Source of the DNA: a virus
DNA length: 43,997 nt
Direction: 5' to 3' (one strand)
Virus record (IMG/VR): IMGVR_UViG_3300020438_000076
Location: 1-43,997 of that record
Shown piece after piece: positions 27,344 through 39,300 of this stretch; position 1 is the first letter of the stretch, and each line of letters opens with the position of its first letter. The notes beneath the pieces were generated by a model. It had not been told where the DNA came from and did no database searches. It saw only the letters and a program-made list of their open reading frames with translations. The position numbers and the translations under genes are program-made.

Positions 27344-30300
27344 TGTAATTGACAAATTTCAATGGATTAGTTCTTTGAACGAGACCAGCTGACGAAATAC
27401 CAACATAACCATTATTATTATAAGAATTAAACTCCCTACTTGATATTCTAGGTTCAAAATTAATTTTACCCCAGCTAAACTTACCAAAACTAAAGGAAGA
27501 TGAAATACCACCAGTGAACACTTCAACCTCCTGCGTATCATATGTAAAGAGTGTTGAATCAAATGTTAGGAAAGTGGATGAGAATGAAGCTGTACTTAGA
27601 CCAGAGATGTTGCAGAATACTCTCCTCACTACTGTGTTACCAATACCAATGACATTAGTTGTTAATGTTTGAGCATCTTTGACACACCAGATACCATCAA
27701 TGTTAATGGTTGTAATGCCAACAATTGTTGTGTTATCATTAGACATTGAAACAAATGTATCATCTCCAATGTTACTATTGTATATGGTGAAGAAGTCACC
27801 AGTTGAGATTCCACTGACTGTGATAGCCGTACCAACATATTTTGTATCTCTCAAGAATGATTGTGAATCGATGAAAAAGTCAAAAATCACTCTAGTATCA
27901 TTACCAACAGTTGTGGTACCAAAACCAACAAGGGTTCCATAATCACCCTCATAAGAAGAAACATTTATCTTCTCTTGAATGAGTTTTGGTTGTTCAAAGA
28001 GAACAACTGGAACATCAGAGTATCCACTACCACCATCGGTAATAGTAACTGATGTTACTTGACCACCTGAAATGGCAGCCGTTGCTGTCGATTCAGAAAC
28101 ACCACTATAAGAACCAATAGTCACCGAAGGTGCTACAGTATAACCAACACCAGAGTTAGTTATTGAAATACTGGTAATTATACCAGATGTAGATACAATA
28201 GCTGTTCCAGAAGCCCCCACAATATTATCTTGTGAAGTGAGTGTAATTTCTCTCTGGAAACTTCTAATTTGACTTTCATTATTTGAATCAAACAGAGGTC
28301 TGACATTATCAACATAGGCTTCTGTAGAACCTAAACCAACTGGTTGAATTAAGTAAGAAGTTGGTTGAACAAATGGTTCATACTTAACCCTATTCTTACC
28401 AATAGGTTGACCATTAATAATCTTGTCCGAAGTCTGTTTACACCATGTTACTGGTCTAAGAACACTTCTATCACTAGTAATACCAGGATTTAGATAGGTG
28501 ACCGTCTGAACAGAATCTAGAGTATTGATACCAGTTACTGTTCTTGGTTCCTGGTCAAAGATGATTGTTTGATCAGGTGGGAAATTGTTAATATCAAGAG
28601 TGTCACCTACTTTCACCGTCTCAAGTACATTAGTAAAGATAACATCAACGTCTCCACTACCTTTATAGAACAAAACTTTAGAAGTATCACCAACCTTGGG
28701 TGATTCTGCAAACTTAATAGTTGATCCACCGTTAAAGATATAAGATTTACCGGGTTCCTGAAGAATATCATTGAGGAAAATCAAAAGTGTCTGGTCAACT
28801 TCAATGTTTGAACCTTTAGCCGATTGAATGGAAACAGGTTCTCCATCAATAAGAAGTCTAAAGTCCTTATCTGAGCCGTTAAATAGGTTATCAAACTTAT
28901 CAAGAACTTGAAGTTGTCCAATAGATATTCCATTAAACTTATCAGTAAAGACCTCATCGATAGTAATTTGGAATTCTTCAAATGCAAGTGATGGATCTGT
29001 GGGGATACCTGTAGGTCCACCAACTGGTACAGTAAGAACTTCACCCTCGCCATAACCATATCCACCATATCTAAATTCAAAGTCAATAACACTAGACCCT
29101 TGACCAACAACAATATTAACTGTTGCACTATTTCCAGCTCCAGCATTACCACTGTACTCTACAGGAATATTGGAGTACGAAAGTGGTTCGTCAAACACTA
29201 CAGATGGTGGGTTAGTAGAAGTGTAACCACTACCAGGATTTGTAATATTAACACTAACAATATTGCCACCACTAATAGCTGCTGTTCCGATAAACTGAAG
29301 ATTTGGTTCTCCGTCAGTTTGAACACCAACATTAACTACCGTTTGGATACCAGCTCTGTAACCAGAACCACTATTGGCGATACTAACGTTAGTGATTGAA
29401 CCAGTTGCAGAAACTGTAACTGTTCCACCAGCTGATACGAGAGGTTGATAACCAAATCCAGATTCAGACCCAACAGAGATGATTAATCCACCAATAGGGA
29501 CATCACCAGAGTTTGGATCATAACCATTTGTTGCGGCAATACCTACACCAGTGAATGAAATAGAGGTAACACCTACACTCTCTTCCATTTGATACGTTCC
29601 ATCACCAACTTGTGATCCTTTTGGAACCTGGAAGATATTATTCAGAAGGATAATACCGTTATCAGTAGAATATCCAGTAGTATTGTTACCATTATTTTGA
29701 AGAGTGAATACTGTACCAATACCATTAAACTTATTTGAGATATCATCAAAGACATAGTTATTTGAGTAGGTATCTTCAGTTCTACCAGCACCAGATCTTC
29801 TCATGAAAGTTCTGCCCTGGAAACTAGAGCTAGTAGTGATACCAGTCCAATCTCTAGAGTCTGGATCAGCTGTAGCCGTTGTACTCAGTGGTGTTTTACC
29901 ATATGGAGATGAAGAGAAGTTGACAGTACTACCAGTGATATTGTAACTACCAGTGATCTTGGTAATTGTTGCTCCCGTTGTGTGAAGACCAATTCCAGTA
30001 CCGAGTTGTGCTCTTCTAACACCAAATCTAGTTGAACCAGCAATACCAACAGCATCTGCAATCATATATTCGTCATCGACTCTAACAATATCACCACTTG
30101 CAAACGATGTGATACCAGTAACATCGAAGATCGTATCAAAGATTATATCCTGATTCAAATCCGTTGTAATAGATGTCTCTGTAATAGGTGATTGAATCAT
30201 GTTGTCAACAGCAATCAAAGCTTTAGCATTTTGATTGGTAGATGTAAAGACATGTGAATTCCCAATACCAACTCCAGTAATATCAAAAGATGTTGGTGTT

Positions 30301-33300
30301 AATGACAGTGCATTTTCTGCAGTAGCAGCGAACCTTACTCTACCCTCATCAACCTTTATAACATATAGTGTTTCAGGTAACTTATCAGTAGTTACACCAG
30401 AGATTGAGGTAGGTGCGATACTAATTGCTTGAGATGTACCAGATCCAACATGGGAATATTGAAGCTTTTCACCAGTAACAAAGAAATGGTTTGGAATAGT
30501 AACTGTGTCAGCTGTAGTACTAACAGTACTAGTATCACTACCATCAATTACTCTTCTGAAGATCTCAAGTCCTTTATGTTTGAGACCAAATTGAGATTTA
30601 AGATCAAGTTTAGTTCCACGATAACTACCAGCACCTGTTGTAATCTCAAGGTTGTTCATCTTAAGTTCGGTATCATTAATGAGACCGGGGTAGAGCATCA
30701 AATCAATACCAAAGGTTCTGACTTTAACATCTATACCTGGATTCGGGGTGAATGTGATGTTCTTAGTTGTTGATGTTGATGTTACACCAACCTGTCCAAG
30801 AGTACCAGAAGTCCTAGTGTAAGCCCAATCGGTGAGAACCTCATTCCATGTCGAGTTACACATACCCAACTCAAACATCTCAAGGTCATTATTTGTAGTG
30901 TCTTCTACAACTACAATACTATAGTTTGCTGAGTATGGATCATTGTAAGAGGAGATTACGACTGGTAATGGTGATCCAGAAGATGCGATAGAAGTATAAG
31001 AAGATTTTATTCTACCAGTTCTCAATGTATGATCACCGGTACTCGTACCAACTCCAGAGAACACTGTCATCTGAGACTGATGTTCAATGCTGCCAGAAGA
31101 ACTTGGATGATAATCAATCTTGACAAGACCACCGTCAATATAAGAACTATATGTTCCAAAACCAATGTTCAAGTTGTTAAAACTAGTCTGTATATCACCA
31201 TACTCAACCATTGATACAGTAGTACCATCATGGACAATATTAATATCTGATGAATGATATTGACCAGAATGAATTCCAGATGTACCCTTTGCCAAAACAC
31301 AAAGTTTAGCTGCTTTGTTAGATGTTGGGAAGGAAGCGATTGTTGTGGTAGATCCAAAATTAATATTTACTTGATCACTCTCTATACTTAAAACATCACC
31401 AAGAGAAGTAGATCCCACACCAGCCACACCATCGAGGAGACTGATAGCCACTGTTGCAGTTTGATATGCGTTATATTGGAATTTAATTGGATTAAATGTC
31501 AGACTCCAACCAGTACCAGATTGAATATAACCATAGAAACCAAGTGGTGGATAAGTTGAAATTGTACCATATTCATTAGAGTAACCAATAATACCATTAT
31601 GAAGCATATTGACAACAGAGAATTGTCTCTCATTTGTAAATACGTCATCCTTAACAAAAGTAAAAATCTTATTCAGAATGTAGTTTGATTCAAAATCATC
31701 AACCTTAGAAAATTTCTCAGCTCTTTCATTGCTATTGAACTGATCACTAACATCATCGATTGAAAGAACTCTGTTACCGACTGACTGGAAGTAATCTGTA
31801 AGGAGTCTATTCTCAAAGAAAATTTCATTAGATGCAAGAACACCATTAATATGCTGTGTTCCTTCTGATACAAAATCAAAGTTATAATAACAATTCAGAT
31901 CACCTTCTCCGATGATATCAATAACAACCTCAACATTTGCATCTTCTGATTGAATGATACCTTTACCTGGATTAGTTTCTTTACTTACTAATTGATAATC
32001 AGCAAACTTAGCAAAACCGGCAGTATGACCTAGGTTACTTACTGGATCATTCCACTGATCATACGGAACTTTACTTGATAGTGAATATGAGAAGTTCTGA
32101 TAGTATTCGTTATTAGGAATAACCTGTAGATTATCATTTAAGAAACCAACGTTATCTTGCCAACCATGAATAATAGTAGCACCGACACCCGTTGTAATTT
32201 CTGCATTAAACTCATACTTCCTCATAACAACGGATTGAGTATTAGAACTCTCACCTCTTATAATCGTACCCACTTTAAAGTCCTTAGGGGTATCTACTTT
32301 CAATTGATCGAGACTTGATGTCCAAGATTCAACGATACCGGTGTTTTCTCCATTGACTACTTTTTCACCATCGAAGTAGTCATTAGTGGTCAGTTTAGCA
32401 GTAAAGGTTGGGAAATCATTTTCAGCAACAACCTGACCAAGTGTGGTCAGTGGTTCTACTTTTCCTGGAAACTCACCATCTTTAAGATGATCTTTGAGAC
32501 TATACTCAATGTAAGCTCCAGTTCCCCCATACTGTGGAAATATCGTAGTTACTGGGAACAAAGTATATTCATATACCGAAGAGTTATATCCCTTTGATGC
32601 AGTATTGAGACCAACACTTATATTCTCAATAAGGATGTTACTACCAACATCAAATGGAAAGTCTCTTTCATCCTGGAATGATTGATTGAGAAGAAGTCTT
32701 ACAATCTTAGTTGTTGAATCAAATATGATTGATGAGATACCAACACCATTTGTGTTCAGTGTTGGGATAATTCTTGGCATAACATCATACATTCCTGTAG
32801 TGTTATTCAAAATCTTAACTGTTGTGTCACCGATCTGATATCTCAGATCTACCTCAGGAATAACTTTATTAGTGTATCCGTCAATAACTACTAGTTTTGC
32901 TGGGTGAAGGTAGTTTCTACCAAACGAAGTGATACCAATAGATTCAAAGGATGTTAGCGACTCCATTTCCAAAATTTCTGGAAGATTAGCCACAGGTCTT
33001 AATGTTTCGTCAGTTGGATAATCAAAACCAATATTGTCAGAATCAAAACGATGATTCAGAATCTTACCAATATCTTTAGTTTGAGCATCTAAAATTGCAT
33101 TAGTTCCAATACCACTATTAACTCCTTTGACATAAGGAAGTTTTGTATATCCACTACCATTACTGATCATCTCAATATTAGAGATTGATCCGAAGACTGA
33201 TTTGGAATCAGTATCATACGTGGGGATTGAATTTTTACTATTGTATAACAGAGACTCTGGAACAGAATCTAATTCATATGTGAATGAAGTTCCACTAGCA

Positions 33301-36300
33301 CCAGTTAGTCTTTGGATACCATCATATCCACTCTTCTCAATATTGATTTGATTATATGGCGAAACCTCAGTATCAAGGATAAGACCCCTCTGATCAATAC
33401 TAATAATGTCGATATTGATTGCATCAAACTTATAATAAAGTCTGAAAGGTACATCGTCAGTAATTTCAATGGTCAGGTTAGCATCAGATGTGATACCAAC
33501 TGACCCACTACGAGACACTTCAAATTTATTATCTGTCTTAGTTCCAGTAGTGACAAACTCTTTATTGAACTCTTGATCAAGATATACAAACATCTTGAAT
33601 GCTGGATACTTCACACCATTCGAAAGGAATGAGAGTGAAGGATCCGAAAGATCAAACTTAAGATTATTATTTTTTCTAGTCTTAGTAAGGGGGTTTATCT
33701 TGGAGATAGTGCCGCCAAGACCTGTACTTGTAATACCTACAAAGATTGGTTCCTCTTCATTGATCTGGTACTTATCTTCTACCAGTCTGATTTCATCTCT
33801 ACTATAAGGAATCACATAGTACATCTTCTCGTTCACCAAACCCCCTGCAGGAGATGAAGATTGGTGAACTACTTTATCACCAAGAGAGAACTCATGGTTA
33901 GAGATATACAATGTATTGAGTGTAGTGTCAACATTTTCAGAAGTAAAACCAATAGGATTGAATACAATTCTTCTATTGAATTGATTAAATCTTACATCAA
34001 TTGTTTGGATATCAGTTGGTTTGATATTGACTCTTACATTATTATTTGGTCTCAGTCCATGTGTAGTTGCAGTTGAAACAGTAACAATGTTGCGACTTAC
34101 CTGAGTTCTTAGAATATCAGATCTTACCGTCTTGAAACTATGATGATCACCTGTTCCTGTATCTCTGAAAAATAAGAGACCGGTTGTAGTTCCGATACCA
34201 ACATAGGTACCAGTGGTTGTCATACCAACTTTGTGCGACGAGATACCGATGAAATTATTAGTTAATGGAGCTACATATAGTTCACTATAATCGGTAAGGT
34301 TGGCATCAGAGATACCATTATAAACACCGATTGATGTTCCACCATTCAATGAATAGACAACCTTGTCATTCAGTTTCAGACCATGATTTTTGTAGTAGAT
34401 TGACTGAGGTTCAATGAATAGGGTAGTTGCCCCTATACCTGGGTTTCTGAACGTTACAGGGGTTCCTACACCGTTGCCAGTGGTCGTTCCGATACCGACT
34501 GCCTCTGGAGGATCAAAGTACAATTCTTCATTTACTCTAAATGACTTATCTGTCGTTAGAGTGCCAACATTGATAGTGAACTTTCTTGGATCACCAATCA
34601 GAACTTGACCTGTTGAATAGGCAAGACCTACTGTCGATTCCTGTTCCCTGAGGACACGAATTCTCTGACTTTCTTCTTCAATATTGAGAACTTTGACTTT
34701 TTCTGTTCCAATACCCAGAATGTCATTTGGTCTAATAAATGGAAACTTTAAAGCCCCACCAACATATAAGTATGTGGCAATACCAGTTGCAGATGCTGTC
34801 CCAATGCCAAGAATGGTAACAAAAGTTTCTGATCTTACTCCAACATTATATGGTCCATCAAAACCTTTGTAGTAGTTGGAGAGACCACTGACATTGACTA
34901 ATTCTTGGTCCTGATAGTTGTGTGGTTGTGAGCTGAAACCAATAAACTGTTGGAGACCAAAGTATTTGATAAACTCAACATTTGGAGTTAGAGTAGTAGC
35001 GATACTTACAGTGTTTATTTCTTTACCATTAACATAACTGACTCTTGCCTGAGCACCTTTACCATCTGATTGTTTATTATCAAAGATAACTCTTTCACCA
35101 ACCTGATAGTTTCTGCCACCAGTAAAGATACCAACTCCACTGATAGATCCAGGATTAGTACCCGTTACTTCTATGGTTTGTCTTTTAATTTTGTTAGAAT
35201 TAAAGATGTAATCATATCCACTATAGAGGTTATTAGTATTATATGACCTTGTATTTCTGAACCACTCATTTTTTTGAATGTCATAGTCTGTTTGGTTTGA
35301 TTCTACACTATAGTTAAACTCAATTCTCTTGGAATGAAATGTATCTCCAATAATATATGGGAACTGTGGTTTTTTATAGTTCCTAAATGGACCTTGAGCC
35401 TCAACATTTGGTTCTAACGTCGTAAAGTACGCATAGACCCCTTCAGGATAGTCTGGAGTGACACAGAACCTACCATTATGAACATCTAGGTCACCAACAC
35501 CAGTAAACTGAAAATCTTCAATAAAGAATCCTTGTGGGTATATACTGGGAGAAGGTCTATTGGTAAGGTTGACATTCAACTCATAACCACTTCTCATCTG
35601 TTTGATTACACCACCCTCAGGAGTGGAATACCCATAAGGACCGTAGATTGGAGTTCCATCATATGCCCAACCAATAATTGGTGAGTGATGACTGTTAGAT
35701 ATCTCAATACCATTAGATTTCTCTAAGTCGGCAATACCATAGAATGAATCACCATTGTTCTTTAGAACATAAGTTGACTCTCTAAGTTCTCTCGGTGTGT
35801 ATAGGTGACAGTATTCTGTTTTATCACCAGCAAGATTCTCATCAACAAATCCGTCGTCATTATTGACAAACTCATTGTTTCTTTCAAAAAGGTTAATACT
35901 CCACTCATTGATCTTTGATTCTACGTCGCATCCTTTACCAGGATTGGCAATTGCAATAGAAGTTTGACCATCGACATAACCAATACCAGGGTTTATGATA
36001 TTTACATCTACAAGTTTTCCATTTTCAATAATGGGAGTGAGTTTCGCATACTTACCATTTCCAATGATTATCAGATCTGGTGGAGAAATATATTCTCTTC
36101 CTGAATTATCAATGATGATATCGACAAACCGGCCGTTGTTAATGACAGGTTTGATTTGAGCTTGTTGTCCACCCTCAAATAAAATTTCAGGTTCTCTGTT
36201 CAGATTGATAATTTCTGAAGAACCATACTGAGAACCACGATTGGTAATGTCAATAGAATCAATAGAACCTCTGAAGGCAGGTTGTATTTTACATTGGAAG

Positions 36301-39300
36301 TCTTGACCATTGCGTTCGGTAATTCTAGTTATACCATTAATATTAACAGTAATTGGTTCATAATTGAAAGTGCCATCACCCACTCCTTTAATATCAACAT
36401 AGACACCATTATTAAATTCAGATTTGGAATCACTGAGACGGAAATTGTCTGAATCAATCTTGATTACAAAGTAATTTGTATTCTCTAAAATCCCTTGCAC
36501 TGCAGTTGATCCTGAGGTATACTGAATTATTTCACCCGTCTCAAAACCATGATTATCAATCTTGAATGAATCTGTAGCAGTAACTACACCAACAATTAAT
36601 CTCTTTTTATTCTTATATCCTTCACCAGAATCAGTTACAACAATATTACTTACAATCTTTTTAGTTTTTGCCGAATACAAAGATTGAGTTCCCTGTCCAA
36701 ATGTATTATTGAAGGTAATCGTATTGATACCTAACTGAGAATCTTTTTCATTAGTGTGGAGGGATATCCTAAAGTTATCAATTACGTTAGCAAAGTAAGT
36801 TGTATTAGTGGACAGTCCACCAATAGATCTCATTTCTTTTGAATCATAAACGATTTCCTCGTTCTGTGAAAACTTATGAAATGATGAGAATCCAATAGTA
36901 TTGTTTCCAATGTTTACATTACCATTGAATTCAGTATTAATATTGACAGAATATGAAATCTCAACCAATGAAGTTTCAGCCTTTGCAGGTCTAATTGGAT
37001 TGCCACCGGTAATTGATATTGTAGGAGTTTCCAAGAAGTCAAAACCTTGATCTACAATATCAATTCTTTCTAATGAACCTTCAACAGCAACAACACCTGT
37101 AGCTCCTATGCCAATATTATCCCTAATAGTAAGTCTAGGTGGGTTGACAACATCATAACCAGAACCACCGGCAGTCACAATTAGATTTTTAATTGGTCCA
37201 TAGAAGATGGTATCTTCTGACTTATAGTTCAGAAGTTCAACACCATTAAGGAATATTCCATTATAACCTGGAAGAGTTTTGAACTGACCAGCTTCTCTGA
37301 TTGGTTCAATGATCTTTCTGTAGATCCCTTGTGGTGCAATGGTTTTGTTGTAGAAACTAAAGTAAGTGAAGACGTTATTGTTGACAGATCCACCTAGATT
37401 TGCAAATACATTCCTGAATAAATCTGATCTACTTCTTGAAAGTTTGACAGAAGTATTATTAATTTTCTTAATATAGAAAACACCTGATTCTGTTCCCTCA
37501 AATTTACTTTCAGTTGTTGTTGTGATGGGGATTCCATCAGCATTAATCGTTGTATTTGTTATTACACCTGGTTGATAATAAACCGCATCACCAGTATAGA
37601 AACCATGAGGTAAACCAAAGTTGATTATGTTATCTGTGGCAAAACCACTAAAATTCAGAGTCTTATCATATGGATCAAGACCTAGATCACCATAAGATGG
37701 GAGTGAGTTGGTTGCAATCAGTAAATCAGTATTGAAGTTTGAATAAGTATTCTGAACGTTAGCAGTGTACTTTTCAAGGAAACTATACTTTGGAGAGAAA
37801 ACTTTAAGTAGTTGATTCTCAAAACTATAAACCTTGTTCAGATCAATTGATGAATTTGCCTTTATAGTAAATGATTTCTTACTTCCAATATCAATAATTG
37901 AAGCATCGAGATTGCCACCAGTATTGTCACTTAATATTATTTTATATCCTACCTTCAATGTGTGATCGTCGAATGTCGTCACATCATACTTAAGTTCAGA
38001 AATGTCAGTAATAATGATGCTGGAGACATCATACCTTGACTTATTGTTGACTAACCAATCAGATCCTCTTATTGACTCATCTTCAATACCAAATGACTTG
38101 ATATTAATGGTGTCTCTCTTATTGTAGAAACCACTATCCTGAATCTTAAGATCTTTCAGTGTGGAAGTGATCCTTACTCTGACTTCGTTATCAGTACCTA
38201 AACCAACATAAGAATGAGAATAATCATCGAGATCTACATCGGTCTTCTCACTGAGTATAGCATTAACTCCACTCACATTTAAGAACTGAGTGACAGACTT
38301 TCCTGTGTATACTATCGATACTATATTGCTATCACTATCAAGTATCTCTAACTTTCCTGATTCAGGGAAACTTACAGTAGAGTCAACATCCATGATTGTT
38401 GCACCAACTGCAACAGTGTTCAGGAGTTTTGTTTTAGGATTTGGTTTGAACTTACCGTAAGTTGTACCAGTTACATTAACATCTCTATCATATCCAGAGT
38501 CAATACTCAGTTGATAGTAGTCACCATCATTATATTGAATTTTACGGACATTGTTGACTGTACCACGAGCTTGTGTTGAATTCTGAAATAATGTAAGGTT
38601 TTTGAGTTGCAGTGGATCACCAATATAACTCTTTACAACAATATCTTCTGTTACATTATAGTTTGAGCTAGATGGTTTGAGCAGGAATCTACTTGGGCGA
38701 ATGATATCAACAGTCTCACCAAATAGAGCCTTAAACAGAATCTTATATGATAAGTCTGTTCCTTTCGACTTATAAAAACTATTACTATTGATAATAAAAT
38801 TCTTTGGATTCGTCTTCAGTGTTCTATCACCGAACCCAGGGCTTACTTGTGCCTTTAACTTTCTAAAAAACTCCTGAAGAAACAAGACATTCAGGTTTTG
38901 AATTATAGCACCTTTCTTGTGATTGGTGGGTGTAGTTTGACTTGAGAAGGATAGTCTGTCTGGTGTATTGGCAGAAGTATGTGAAGTGGTGCCACTAAAT
39001 CCTCTCTGGCATCCTTCAAAGTTAAGATTAGTCTTTGAATTATATGCAATAATTTCATCATCAATTTTAATCAGTCCATTATTATCAACAAATCCTTCAG
39101 TAAAATTACCATCGACACCAGTAACAATTGTATCATCTACACTACTAATATCAACCTGAAGAACGGTAGAAGATTTTAGACCAGTAAGCTGATCAATATT
39201 GACATATTTGTCAATATTTTGAAGAAGATCTAATGTCGCACCTTGAGTTTCCTGTGAAACATAATACTGTTCCAGAAACTCTGATAGGAGAGGAAAATCA

